A DNA stretch of 64,000 nt, taken from contig JAUIBW010000006.1 in assembly GCA_030427585.1 (NCBI GenBank), forward strand, positions 148,714 through 212,713. Reading direction: 5' to 3'. The notes below the pieces were generated by a model. The model did not search any database and was not told the origin of the DNA. It worked only from the letters and a program-made list of their open reading frames with translations. The translations under genes were made by a program, and so were the position numbers. This document shows, in pieces, positions 48,048-57,600 of the stretch (positions are counted from its first letter, which is position 1; each line of letters opens with the position of its first letter). Source of the stretch: Bacteroidia bacterium (lineage in GTDB: Bacteria > Bacteroidota > Bacteroidia > Flavobacteriales > Flavobacteriaceae).

Positions 48048-48947
48048 ATGGAATTAGTCATAAGAAACTTAACAAAAACGTATAAAAACGGAGTAAAAGC
48101 CATTAATAATTTAAATCTCGAAATAGGTACAGGAATGTTTGGATTATTAGGACCTAACGGGGCCGGAAAATCTACATTAATGCGAACTATTGCTACACTT
48201 CAGGAAGCAGATGAAGGCACAATCACTTTTGGGGATTTAGACGTATTAACCCAAAAAAATGAATTAAGAAAGGTATTGGGATACTTACCACAGGAGTTTG
48301 GAGTGTATCCTAAAGTATCTGCAGAAGTACTGTTGAATCATTTAGCAGTACTTAAAGGATTGGTAAATACAAAAGAGAGAAAAGAGGTCGTTAAAGCACT
48401 TTTGTATAAAACAAATTTATACGAGCATAGAAAGAAGAATATGGGTGGTTTCTCTGGAGGAATGAAACAACGTTTTGGTATTGCACAAGCATTACTTTCT
48501 AATCCAAAACTTATTATCGTAGATGAACCTACTGCTGGTCTTGACCCGGCAGAAAGAAACCGATTTTATAATTTACTAAGCGAGTTAGGAGAAAATACGG
48601 TGGTAATCCTTTCTACTCATATCGTTGATGATGTTAAAGAATTGTGTACCGATATGGCTATTGTAAATAGAGGAGAAGTACTTCTGAAAGGAAATCCAGT
48701 ACATGCTATTGAGCAATTGAAGGATAAGGTATATAAAAAGATAATAGGGAAAAATGAATTAGAAAGTTACCATCAAAATTATGTGGTAATTGCAGAAAAA
48801 TTTTTGTTAGGTAAACCTGTTATTCATGTTCTTAGCGAGAATGATCCTGGTGATGGGTTTACTCCTATTCAGGCAGATTTAGAAGATGTGTATTTCTCAC
48901 AGATTTTTGGTGGAAATCACCATCAAAATACATTACCAACATTATGA
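48048..48947 (+). CDS. ABC transporter ATP-binding protein (ABC/M1 module 2)
   Basis: A 299-residue paralogue of the ATPase at 24133, with Walker A GPNGAGKS, signature FSGGMKQRF, Walker B LIIVDEPTAGLDP and switch His STHIVDD all intact. The first lines of both proteins are nearly the same (MELVIRNLTKTYKNGVKA against MELVIKNLCKTYSNGVKA). The last about eight residues differ, and its TGA stop is partly supplied by the left arm of an inverted-repeat element inserted right here (48946), so the original C-terminus may have been altered. Confidence 0.95.
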   Translation: MELVIRNLTKTYKNGVKAINNLNLEIGTGMFGLLGPNGAGKSTLMRTIATLQEADEGTITFGDLDVLTQKNELRKVLGYLPQEFGVYPKVSAEVLLNHLAVLKGLVNTKERKEVVKALLYKTNLYEHRKKNMGGFSGGMKQRFGIAQALLSNPKLIIVDEPTAGLDPAERNRFYNLLSELGENTVVILSTHIVDDVKELCTDMAIVNRGEVLLKGNPVHAIEQLKDKVYKKIIGKNELESYHQNYVVIAEKFLLGKPVIHVLSENDPGDGFTPIQADLEDVYFSQIFGGNHHQNTLPTL

Positions 48948-49096
48948 AGTGGTTTAAACTTTTTTCAATTTGCTAAAAAAATGTCTTTTTGCACTCATAT
49001 TTCACTTCCGTAGCTCTGCTATGCAACTAAAAAATTACTTCATCTGAGCACAAAACCACTATTTTTCACTTAAATCAAAAAAGTTTAAACCACTTC
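48946..49096. mobile_element. 151-bp MITE-like inverted-repeat element
   Basis: Perfect 20-bp terminal inverted repeats: GAAGTGGTTTAAACTTTTTT (48946-48965) and its exact complement (49077-49096). The inner 111 bp is an imperfect palindrome (ATTTGCTAAAAA and TTTTTGCACTCA against ATTTAAGTGAAAAA and TTTTGTGCTCA on the opposite strand) with a small TAGC/GCTA hairpin in the middle. No coding frame. Flanks offer at most a TAT or AT duplication. It sits between the ATPase and permease/M1 genes, which are only 31 bp apart in module 1. The transcript would fold into a long stem. Confidence 0.6.
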
Positions 49097-49145
49097 TATA
49101 AGACAAATCTAATATTTTTCATTTCAATCTAATTTCAATAACATT

Positions 49146-52100
49146 ATGTGGTACGAAATACTAAAATTCGAAATTAAATACAGAGCAAAACGTCCTGATA
49201 CCTACATATACTTTACTATTATATTTTTATTTTCTATTGTAGCAAGGGATGTGCTTATGGATAAAAATTCTAGTTCAATGGGAACTGATTTTCCTCTGGA
49301 TATAGCAAGAATAATGGCCATTGTCTCAGCTTTTTTTACAATGATCACTTCTATGATTATGGGTGTAGCTGCGTTAAGAGATTTTGATCATAATATGGAA
49401 TCTCTAATGTTTATAAATCCTATCAAAAAACGAGATTATCTCCTTGGGCGTTTTATTGGATCATTCGTCATATTATTATTCATTTTTAGCGGTTTGCTTT
49501 TTGGGCTTATGTTAGGTCAATTCATGCCATGGCGCGATGAAGGGATTATGTTGCCTTTCAATTTTTGGCATTACTTACAACCTTTCTTGTATCTGGTTAT
49601 ACCCAATATGTTTTTTTGTGGGGCAGTTTTTTATGTAGGAGGCGCTTTAAGCCGAAAATTAATGGTTGTATACACTCAGGGTGTATTTTTGTTAATGGCC
49701 TATATTGTAACGCTTACATTATTACAAAACCCAGATTATCGTTTTTTTGCAGCGCTTCTTGACCCATTTTCTTTTCAAACCATTGGTATAGTAACTCAAT
49801 TTTGGACCAAAGTAGAACAAAGTACATTAATGCTTCCTGTAGAAGGAGTATTGCTATATAACAGGTTGCTATGGATAGCAATAGGGATAATTACTTTGAC
49901 GATAGGGTATTATAAGTTTAATTTCAATTTAGTTAGGGGTAAAGCCTCAAAAAAGAAATTAATTGTTGTTTCTGAGGAAGAAAATAAATCTACCATAAAT
50001 AATATAAACAGCCTAGTTCCAGAGGTTACCTTATATTTTGGTGCCAAAGCTAGTATATTTCAATTTTGGCAGCATGTTTTATTTAATTTTAAATCAATTC
50101 TAAAAGAAACTTCTTTCTGGGCTATTGTTCTATGTGGGGTGAGTATAATATTTATCAATTCTATTAATTTAGGAACTATTTATGGTGTTAATAGTTATCC
50201 TGCCACATATATCATAGTAGAAGAACTTCAAGAAATGTCTATATATTTCTTTTTAATGATTCTTTTATTTTATTCAGGAGAACTTGTATGGAAAGAAAGG
50301 GACACGAAATTAAGCGGTATTTATGATGCTATCCCCATGTCTGATTTTATCAATTTGGCTGGTAAGTTTATTGGGCTTGTGCTTATATATGTTGTGTTAA
50401 TGGTAGTTCTAATACTTTCAGGTATTATTTTTCAAACCCTAAATGGGTATCACAATTATGAATTGGATGTGTATTTTATAGGATTTTTTATTGAAATTTT
50501 CCCTTTTCTTATCCTTTTAACATTCGTTACCTTTTTCTTCCAGGTACTAACTAACCATAAATTCTTAGGACATATTGTGGTTGTTATTTTCTTCTTTTTA
50601 ACCTTCATTTTGTTAAAAGTATTAGAATTAGATCACGGATTATACACTTTTGGTGCAGGTGATTTAGGAACATATTCAGATATGAATGGTTACGGACATT
50701 TTTTATGGCCCTATATAAGTTTCAAAATATATTGGATATTGTTTTCTATTATTCTGTTTATTGTTGCTGTTATCTTTTCGGTACGGGGAACAGAAACACA
50801 AATGAAGAGGCGTTGGAAATTAAGTAAACAACGGTTGACCAAGCCTTTGATAAAGCTGGGTACCGCTACTGTTTTAACCTTTATTTTATTAGGGAGTTAC
50901 ATTTTTTATAATACTAATATTATTAATGAATATTCATTTCCGAATGAGGAGCATATGTATAAGATAAATTATGAGAAAAAACTTAAACATTTTGAATATT
51001 TGCCACAACCAAAAATTGTAGATGTAAACCTAAAAGTAGATCTTTTTCCATCTGATAGAGACTATATAGCAGAAGGATATTATATATTGACCAATACTCA
51101 TGATACAACGATTAATGAGGTTCATATTCAAAAGCTACCAAATTATCAGGTAGCCATCGAATATATCAATTTTGAAAAAGGAGCTATGCTAAATAATGAT
51201 AATGAAGAGTATAGTTATTATATCTATGAATTAAACGAGCCTTTGAAACCCGGAGATTCTCTTAAAATGGAGTTTAAACAAACATTTACCACAAATGGTT
51301 TTGTTGAGAAATCAGACACAAAAATCATTTACAATGGAACATTCTTCAATAATTTTCATTTTCCAACATTGGGATACAATAGAAGTTATGAATTGCGTGA
51401 TGATGATAAACGTAAGAAACACGGCTTAAAACCCAGAGATAGAAGGGCCAATATAGATGATCCACATGCAATTAAAGAAGGGTTGTCTAAAGGAGATGGA
51501 GAAGAAATTAATTTTGAAATGATTATAGGTACAGATAACGATCAAATCGCTATTGCTCCTGGTTATTTGCAGAAAAAATGGAAAGAAAACAATCGTAGTT
51601 ATTTTCATTATAAAATGGATAAACCCATGTCTAATTTTTATTCTATTGTCTCTGCCCGATATGAAGTATTAAAAGATAAGTGGATTCCAGGTCATGATAG
51701 TTTGGGTAATGCGGTTAATCTTGAAATTTATTATCATAAAGGACATGAGTACAATTTGAAAAGAATGATGAAAGGAATGAAAATGTCTTTTGATTATTTT
51801 AATACCCATTTCGGCCCCTATCAATACAAGCAAATGCGGATATTAGAATTTCCCCGGTATGGGTCTTTTGCCCAATCTTTTCCGAATACAGTACCTTTTT
51901 CTGAAGGTATCGGGTTCTTATTGAAGATCGATGACAAAGATGATGTAGATATGACTTTTTATGTAACTGCTCATGAACTGGCGCATCAATGGTGGGGGCA
52001 TCAGGTAAATCCTGCTGCTGTGCAAGGAAAATCAATGATATCTGAAGCTTTGGCTCAATATTCTGCTATTATGGTACTTAAAGAAGCTTATCCAGAAGAA

Positions 52101-52778
52101 AAAGTAAGGCAGTTTATTAAAACACAAATGAACCGTTATCTAATAGGAAGGGCAGGGGAGCAAATAAGTGAGACACCTTTGTCATTAGTAGAATCTGGGC
52201 AAGAGTACATTCATTATGGTAAAGGATTGGTTAATCTATATGCATTGCAGGATTATATCGGAGAAGATAAAGTAAATCTCGCTTTAAGAAATTTTATTAG
52301 AGACTGGAGTAGCTACGATGGGGTATTAAAAACAAAGACAGAAAGATATCCCACTACTAGAGATTTACTTGGTTATTTTAGAGAAGTTACACCAGATAAT
52401 CTACAGTATATTATCGTTGATTTATTCGAGACAGTAACATTATATGAAAATAAGATGACTAAAGGAATATATGAAGAGCTTTCAAAAAACAGATATAAAG
52501 TTAATTTGACATTAGATGTCACAAAATACCGTATCGATAATAAGGGAATAGAAAAATCAATATCAACACAAGACTGGATTGATATTGGTATATATAGAGA
52601 TGGGACTAATGGAAAAGAAGAGTTGATCTATTTAGAGAAGCATAAAATTACGGATCGGATAACGCAATTAGAGATTCTTGTAAATCAAAAACCTGTTAAA
52701 GCCGGTATTGACCCATTAAATAAACTAATAGACAGAAAAATTGAAAATAATTTACAAACCCTTAATAAAGTAAAGTAA
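49146..52778 (+). CDS. ABC permease/M1 zinc metallopeptidase fusion (module 2)
   Basis: A 1210-residue paralogue of the protein at 25046. Two ABC-2 permease halves (about 1-265 and 320-560, with YSGELVWKER in the second), a linker helix (about 575-595) and an external peptidase (about 605-1210). Zinc site HELAHQWWGH begins at residue 943, third ligand in ISEALAQY with the X19 spacing shared by all three copies; YGKG follows. The GAMEN position reads VPFSEGIGF, so the free-amino-terminus recognition of true aminopeptidases may be lost. Partner of the ATPase at 48048. Expected to export or extract a substrate and to process a peptide on the periplasmic side. Confidence 0.93.
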   Translation: MWYEILKFEIKYRAKRPDTYIYFTIIFLFSIVARDVLMDKNSSSMGTDFPLDIARIMAIVSAFFTMITSMIMGVAALRDFDHNMESLMFINPIKKRDYLLGRFIGSFVILLFIFSGLLFGLMLGQFMPWRDEGIMLPFNFWHYLQPFLYLVIPNMFFCGAVFYVGGALSRKLMVVYTQGVFLLMAYIVTLTLLQNPDYRFFAALLDPFSFQTIGIVTQFWTKVEQSTLMLPVEGVLLYNRLLWIAIGIITLTIGYYKFNFNLVRGKASKKKLIVVSEEENKSTINNINSLVPEVTLYFGAKASIFQFWQHVLFNFKSILKETSFWAIVLCGVSIIFINSINLGTIYGVNSYPATYIIVEELQEMSIYFFLMILLFYSGELVWKERDTKLSGIYDAIPMSDFINLAGKFIGLVLIYVVLMVVLILSGIIFQTLNGYHNYELDVYFIGFFIEIFPFLILLTFVTFFFQVLTNHKFLGHIVVVIFFFLTFILLKVLELDHGLYTFGAGDLGTYSDMNGYGHFLWPYISFKIYWILFSIILFIVAVIFSVRGTETQMKRRWKLSKQRLTKPLIKLGTATVLTFILLGSYIFYNTNIINEYSFPNEEHMYKINYEKKLKHFEYLPQPKIVDVNLKVDLFPSDRDYIAEGYYILTNTHDTTINEVHIQKLPNYQVAIEYINFEKGAMLNNDNEEYSYYIYELNEPLKPGDSLKMEFKQTFTTNGFVEKSDTKIIYNGTFFNNFHFPTLGYNRSYELRDDDKRKKHGLKPRDRRANIDDPHAIKEGLSKGDGEEINFEMIIGTDNDQIAIAPGYLQKKWKENNRSYFHYKMDKPMSNFYSIVSARYEVLKDKWIPGHDSLGNAVNLEIYYHKGHEYNLKRMMKGMKMSFDYFNTHFGPYQYKQMRILEFPRYGSFAQSFPNTVPFSEGIGFLLKIDDKDDVDMTFYVTAHELAHQWWGHQVNPAAVQGKSMISEALAQYSAIMVLKEAYPEEKVRQFIKTQMNRYLIGRAGEQISETPLSLVESGQEYIHYGKGLVNLYALQDYIGEDKVNLALRNFIRDWSSYDGVLKTKTERYPTTRDLLGYFREVTPDNLQYIIVDLFETVTLYENKMTKGIYEELSKNRYKVNLTLDVTKYRIDNKGIEKSISTQDWIDIGIYRDGTNGKEELIYLEKHKITDRITQLEILVNQKPVKAGIDPLNKLIDRKIENNLQTLNKVK

Positions 52779-52808
52779 AATCATAAAATAGTTAATATAA
52801 CTACAATT

Positions 52809-52850
52809 AAATTAACCTCTATAGTTAGATACTGTAGAGGTTAATTTCTT
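52809..52850 (+). terminator. Strong terminator after the module 2 permease/M1 gene
   Basis: AAATTAACCTCTATAG (52809-52824) pairs with CTGTAGAGGTTAATTT (52832-52847): 16 bp with one G-U, loop of 7, followed by CTT. It is symmetric enough to work on both strands. Confidence 0.8.
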
Positions 52851-53214
52851 AGAATTTCAGGTTAATAAATCAAAATCCGATTCTACCACCTTAAGTTTAA
52901 AAACTGTACTCTGGTTTTTTACGGTTTGTTTTATTCCTGGATTATTTGATATGATAGAAAATGTATGTGCTTTGTATTTAGTCGATTTGATTGGTAATAA
53001 TGTTAGTAAAAATACGTCTAATATTTTTCTTGTTTTCTATTGAATTGTTAAGCTAAAATAGGTTTTTGTGATCTTCTTTAGATTGATAACGGTAACAATT
53101 TTTCTCTATTATTTTGTATTAACTATAGAAAAATGGATCGAAATTCTTTTTTTCCTAAAAAACAAAGTGATTAAATGTCTTTTATCTTCAAATATTAACA
53201 TCGAATCCCATACT

Positions 53215-53240
53215 AAAAATACCTTTTTATTGGTATTTTT
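53215..53240 (+). terminator. A/T-rich hairpin with T-run before the orphan pair
   Basis: AAAAATACC (53215-53223) pairs perfectly with GGTATTTTT (53232-53240), loop TTTTTATT. It could terminate transcripts from either side or lie in the leader of the gene at 53308. Confidence 0.5.
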
Positions 53241-53307
53241 GATCTAAATACGCTGAAACCCCTCTATTAGATTAATAAACCAACTTACAAAATATAGATA
53301 TATAACC

Positions 53308-53658
53308 ATGAAAACATTTAAAATGAGTACTAATTCTGAGGTTAAACTTAGTGTAAAAATTAGTACCGAAGCCTTGATAGGTACCAATGTTAGATTAGAT
53401 AGTAAGATCTTAAAAAAGAGTAGTACCTACAACTTCTCTACGAATTTAGGTAATAGCACTGATATCGTAAATAAAAAACTTAACGTAGTAACAAATTGCT
53501 TTGTAATCGATGAAAACATCGATCCAATCTTAGAAAATACTGTTTTTAAGATTACTCTAAAAGATAATGGGAATGAACAAAGTTACGAGGGTAAAAAACT
53601 GAAAATTGATGATGAGTTTTTCATTGTTTTTACTGTAGTAGAATTAGTAAAAAATTAG
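53308..53658 (+). CDS. Small cytoplasmic protein of unknown function
   Basis: A 116-residue protein without signal peptide or membrane helix, rich in Lys, Asn, Ser, Thr and Val. Alternating hydrophobic residues (VKLSVKISTEALIGTNVRL; FIVFTVVELV) suggest an all-beta fold. I recognise no family. It is 1 bp away from the next gene, an outer-membrane barrel candidate, so the two form one unit isolated between terminators and gaps. It could be a cytoplasmic partner, chaperone or structural subunit. The gene looks real by codon use and spacing. Confidence 0.7.
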   Translation: MKTFKMSTNSEVKLSVKISTEALIGTNVRLDSKILKKSSTYNFSTNLGNSTDIVNKKLNVVTNCFVIDENIDPILENTVFKITLKDNGNEQSYEGKKLKIDDEFFIVFTVVELVKN

Positions 53659-53659
53659 A

Positions 53660-54799
53660 ATGATGAATTACAAATCTATCTCATATATAATCGTGTGTGC
53701 ATGCCTGTCATTTTCTGGTTGGACACAAGAAGGTAAAACTGATCAAAATCTGAGTGATTTTACAATGAGTAACCCCAGTTCTCCTGCATTTTTATTAGTA
53801 GGGGAGTCTCCAACAGAAATTTATACCCCTACCAATCTTAAAGCATTAGCGCTACATGTATTTAACAATTTTGGAGAAAGCTTTTCTATAGAAGTAGCCC
53901 CTTACTTTTTTATCAATCGAAAGAGTAAGAACAGGACCTACTACAAATATATTGGTGTAGAAAAGGATCAAACTACGGGAGAAGTGAAGCAAAAACCATT
54001 TAGAGGACTAAATACGACAACTTTATCTTTTGCCTATGTTGATAAAGAATTTGAAGGTATCGTAGGTAAAAGAAAAACCTATGCAGTGGGATTACGTACA
54101 ACTTTGTTACGTTTTTATGATAAAGACAAAATATATAAAGGAGCAAAAAAAGTTGGTGCCATTCTTAAAAATCTAGATAATCCTCCTGTTGATGTATTAG
54201 CAGATGCTAGCGGAGACGATCCTGTAAAACGAGCAATTGCAGAGAAGGCCATTATTGAGCATTATAAAAAAGAAAAAGAGAGAATACACCCACAATTAAA
54301 AGAGTTTAAAAAAACAGTTAAGCCCTATGTTAGTGTAGATGGTGCTATTGGATATAGTGCATTATTTAAGGGAGATAAAATAGATTCTGGTACAGCTAAT
54401 CGTCTTGGGAGTTGGATTACTGGGCAGGGAAGTTTGATTTTAAATGAAGGATCAGATAGTGAACGAAATAACTATCTAAATGTACTAGTAACCGCCAGAT
54501 ATATTGAAGATGAATTTAATATTGATGTTAACGATCAATTTTTTAAAACATTTTATCGAGATTTGGGAGCAAAAGTAGAACTTGAAATAGATCGATTTTC
54601 ACTGGCATACGAATATATTTCTCGTAGCGGAAGCATAAATAGTGAGCGTTCTGTAGGAACTTTAAAATATACACTCTCAAAAGATATTACATTAATTGGA
54701 GGTTTTGGAAAAGATTTTCCTGTAGATGATAATTTGATTACCGTATTTGGAATAAATTGGGGAGTGAATTTTGGAGGTAAAGTTGCAATGAAAGAGTAA
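53660..54799 (+). CDS. Secreted outer-membrane beta-barrel candidate, unknown function
   Basis: A 379-residue protein with a signal peptide (cleavage near SGWTQ). The body has amphipathic strands alternating with charged turns (SFSIEVAPYFFINRKSKN; FSLAYEYISRSGS; ITLIGGFGKDF), with a charged helical insert at about 170-230 (PVKRAIAEKAIIEHYKKEKE). It ends GKVAMKE, not in an aromatic residue. FTMSNPSSPAFLLVGESPTE at the start of the mature part suggests a conserved secreted family. Probably an outer-membrane protein; no named family recognised. Pairs with the upstream small protein. Confidence 0.72.
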   Translation: MMNYKSISYIIVCACLSFSGWTQEGKTDQNLSDFTMSNPSSPAFLLVGESPTEIYTPTNLKALALHVFNNFGESFSIEVAPYFFINRKSKNRTYYKYIGVEKDQTTGEVKQKPFRGLNTTTLSFAYVDKEFEGIVGKRKTYAVGLRTTLLRFYDKDKIYKGAKKVGAILKNLDNPPVDVLADASGDDPVKRAIAEKAIIEHYKKEKERIHPQLKEFKKTVKPYVSVDGAIGYSALFKGDKIDSGTANRLGSWITGQGSLILNEGSDSERNNYLNVLVTARYIEDEFNIDVNDQFFKTFYRDLGAKVELEIDRFSLAYEYISRSGSINSERSVGTLKYTLSKDITLIGGFGKDFPVDDNLITVFGINWGVNFGGKVAMKE

Positions 54800-55066
54800 T
54801 TTAAATAGCAATTACAATCCGCAAATAATCAAAATTTTAATAGAAAAAACAGAAATATAACCTTATGAATACTGATATTCAAGGTTATGAAAATGTATAA
54901 TCTTAAATTTCTATATGCAGTTTTTAATGTTGTCTATTTAACAGATCGAAAGGGCAATAAGAGAAGAACAAGAAATTTTTAATGTATTGAGTTAAAACAA
55001 CAAACATACCCGGAAACTAATAATTATATTTTTTTTATACATTTTTCACATTTTATAATCTAAATT

Positions 55067-57292
55067 GTGGCAACGATTCAAAAAAGAGGCTTATTAAAAA
55101 CTAATTTTAAATACTTTATGAAAACTAAATTCATTTATTCACTTCTAGTTTTTGCAATGCTTTTTATGGCATGTAATACAGAAAAAAAAACTGATTTAGA
55201 ACCTTATAAATCTATTGAAGCTCCTGTGGCTAAAAAGGTTGCTGAAGAGTTAAAAGCACACGGGGATACACGTATTGATAATTATTTCTGGATGCGTCTA
55301 AGCGATAAACAAAAAAATGCCAAAACACCTGATGCACAAACTCAAGATGTACTGGATTATCTTATAGCAGAAAACCAGTACAAGGATAAAGCAATGAAAC
55401 ATACAGAAGGTTTGCAGAAAAAATTGTATGATGAAATTGTGGGACGTATTAAGAAAGATGATTCTTCTGTTCCTTACAATGATAATAGTTATTCATATTA
55501 TACCCGATATGAAAAAGGTATGGATTATGCTTTATACTGTCGTAAGAAACTGGAAGACAATAGTAAAGAAGAAATAATGCTTAATGGGCCCGAACTGGCA
55601 AAAGATCACGCTTACTACGCAATAGGGGGGCGGTCTGTAAGTCCGGATAATAAACTTTTGGCCTATAGTGTAGATACTGTTTCACGACGTCGTTATGTGG
55701 TTTATTTTAAAAACTTAGAATCAGGAGAAATGCTTTCTGACGAGTTAAAAAATACAGGAGGAGGAGCTGTATGGGCAAATGACAATAAAACTGTTTTTTA
55801 TGCCTCTAAAGACCCTATAACACTTAGACAAGATAAAATATATAAACACGTATTAGGAACAGATCAATCTGAAGATGAGTTAGTTTTTCATGAGAAAGAT
55901 GAAACCTTTAGCTGTTTTATATTTAAATCCAGATCAGATAAATATCTTATGATTGGTAGTAGTCAGACACTATCTACAGAGTATCGATATCTAGATGCCA
56001 ATACTCCTAATGGTGAGTGGAAGATTATTCAGCCAAGAGAAAGAGATTTAGAATATGATGTTGATCATTATGATAACCATTTTTATATAAGAACAAATCT
56101 TGATGCTAAGAATTTTCGTTTGGTAAAAACACCTGTTACAGCCACTACTAAGGAAAACTGGGTAGATGTTATCTCACACCGTGAAGATATTTTACTTCAG
56201 GATTTTGTACCTTTTAAAGAGCATTTGGTTTTACAAGAACGCGTTAATGGGTTACGAACCATTCGTATTATGAAATGGAATGGTGATAACGATCATTATA
56301 TCGAGTTTAATGATCCGGCATACGTATCATATCCCACTACTAATCTAGATTTTGACACCAATATTTTACGATATGGATACACCTCCTTAACGACTCCAGA
56401 TAGTACTATCGAGTATAATATGGACACTAAGGAACAAAAAGTATTAAAAGAGGAAGAAGTAGTAGATCCTAATTTTTCTAAAGATAATTATGTGTCAGAA
56501 CGTCTTTATGCAACAGCAAGAGATGGTGTAAAAGTTCCTATTTCTTTAGTATATAAAAAGGGAGTAGAAAGAAATGCTAATACTCCTTTGTTACTGTACT
56601 CTTATGGTTCGTATGGTAGTAGTACTGAGCCGTTTTTCAGATCCAGTATGCTTAGTTTATTAGATAGAGGTTTTGTATATGCCATGGCACATATAAGAGG
56701 AGGACAGGAGATGGGTAGACATTGGTATGAAGATGGAAAACTTCTTAAAAAGAAAAATACATTTACCGATTTTATTGATTGCGGAGAGTTTTTGGTAAAA
56801 GAAGGGTTTACAAGTGCAGAGCATATGTACGCAATGGGTGGCAGTGCCGGTGGTTTATTGATGGGAGCTGTGTTAAACATGAAACCCGAATTATGGAACG
56901 GTGTTGTAGCGGCTGTTCCCTTTGTTGATGTGGTTTCGACTATGATGGACGAAACTATACCGCTAACTACTTTTGAATTTGATGAGTGGGGAAACCCTAA
57001 GAATAAAGAATATTATGAGTATATGAAATCATACTCTCCTTATGATAATGTTGAAGCAAAAGCATATCCGAATATATTAATCACAACAGGATATTGGGAT
57101 AGCCAGGTACAATACTGGGAGCCTGCAAAATGGATCGCTAAATTGCGGGAATTGAAAACTGATGATAACCTCCTTATTATGGATTGTGATATGGAAACAG
57201 GACATGGTGGGGCTTCTGGGCGTTTTCAGCGTTACAAACGTACTGCACTTTCTTATGCCTTTATGATGGACCTTGAAGGAATGAAGGAATAA
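55067..57292 (+). CDS. Prolyl oligopeptidase-family (S9A, oligopeptidase B-like) lipoprotein
   Basis: A serine peptidase cutting short peptides. The longest frame begins with GTG at 55067, but the ATG at 55118 is preferred, because it gives a lipoprotein signal (FIYSLLVFAMLFMAC). N-terminal beta-propeller (about 60-420) and C-terminal hydrolase: nucleophile Ser in MGGSAGGLLMG (about 576 from the ATG), acid in TTGYWDSQVQYWEP, His in ETGHGGASGR. The phrase APVAKKVAEELKAHGDTRID and DNYFWMRL is typical of oligopeptidase B-like enzymes. The lipid anchor places it in the periplasm. A terminator follows. Confidence 0.93.
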   Translation: MATIQKRGLLKTNFKYFMKTKFIYSLLVFAMLFMACNTEKKTDLEPYKSIEAPVAKKVAEELKAHGDTRIDNYFWMRLSDKQKNAKTPDAQTQDVLDYLIAENQYKDKAMKHTEGLQKKLYDEIVGRIKKDDSSVPYNDNSYSYYTRYEKGMDYALYCRKKLEDNSKEEIMLNGPELAKDHAYYAIGGRSVSPDNKLLAYSVDTVSRRRYVVYFKNLESGEMLSDELKNTGGGAVWANDNKTVFYASKDPITLRQDKIYKHVLGTDQSEDELVFHEKDETFSCFIFKSRSDKYLMIGSSQTLSTEYRYLDANTPNGEWKIIQPRERDLEYDVDHYDNHFYIRTNLDAKNFRLVKTPVTATTKENWVDVISHREDILLQDFVPFKEHLVLQERVNGLRTIRIMKWNGDNDHYIEFNDPAYVSYPTTNLDFDTNILRYGYTSLTTPDSTIEYNMDTKEQKVLKEEEVVDPNFSKDNYVSERLYATARDGVKVPISLVYKKGVERNANTPLLLYSYGSYGSSTEPFFRSSMLSLLDRGFVYAMAHIRGGQEMGRHWYEDGKLLKKKNTFTDFIDCGEFLVKEGFTSAEHMYAMGGSAGGLLMGAVLNMKPELWNGVVAAVPFVDVVSTMMDETIPLTTFEFDEWGNPKNKEYYEYMKSYSPYDNVEAKAYPNILITTGYWDSQVQYWEPAKWIAKLRELKTDDNLLIMDCDMETGHGGASGRFQRYKRTALSYAFMMDLEGMKE

Positions 57293-57319
57293 TCCAGATT
57301 AAAACTAGTAAACAAAAAG

Positions 57320-57350
57320 CCAGTAAGAAGATTCTTTTGCTGGTTTTTTT
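57320..57350 (+). terminator. Terminator of the S9 peptidase gene
   Basis: CCAGTAAGAA pairs imperfectly with TTCTTTTGCTGG (57320-57343), followed by a 7-base T-run. Confidence 0.75.
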
Positions 57351-57600
57351 ACAATTTATACTTTATGGCTATATAAAGAATAAAAGGCCTTTAAATAAAC
57401 GCTCGTAATATGAGCTCGAAAGAGTTTAAAGGAATTCTTTTTGATTAAAAATTAGAAGCTTTATCGTACTCCTATGTATATTTCGGTCTCTAATAAAGAC
57501 ATTATCTGTACAAAATGGGAAGCTACCTTTAAAATGAATTATCGTTTTTGATTTTTGATCATTGATTTTCTTATGTAAAAAAGAATAGTGAAATGTGTAT

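Larger units (their letters stand above)
52779..53307. other. 529-bp gap after the module 2 permease/M1 gene
   Basis: Holds a strong terminator (52809-52850) and a second hairpin (53215-53240). The middle is A/T rich without a convincing gene; one minus-strand frame (52857-53036) is open for 60 codons but lacks a start. Confidence 0.7.

Noticed and set aside
52857..53036. Minus-strand frame of 60 codons after the module 2 peptidase gene
   Set aside because: It reads like protein (FSIISNNPGIKQTVKNQST) but has no start codon, and a strong terminator lies at its end. Not enough to call a gene.
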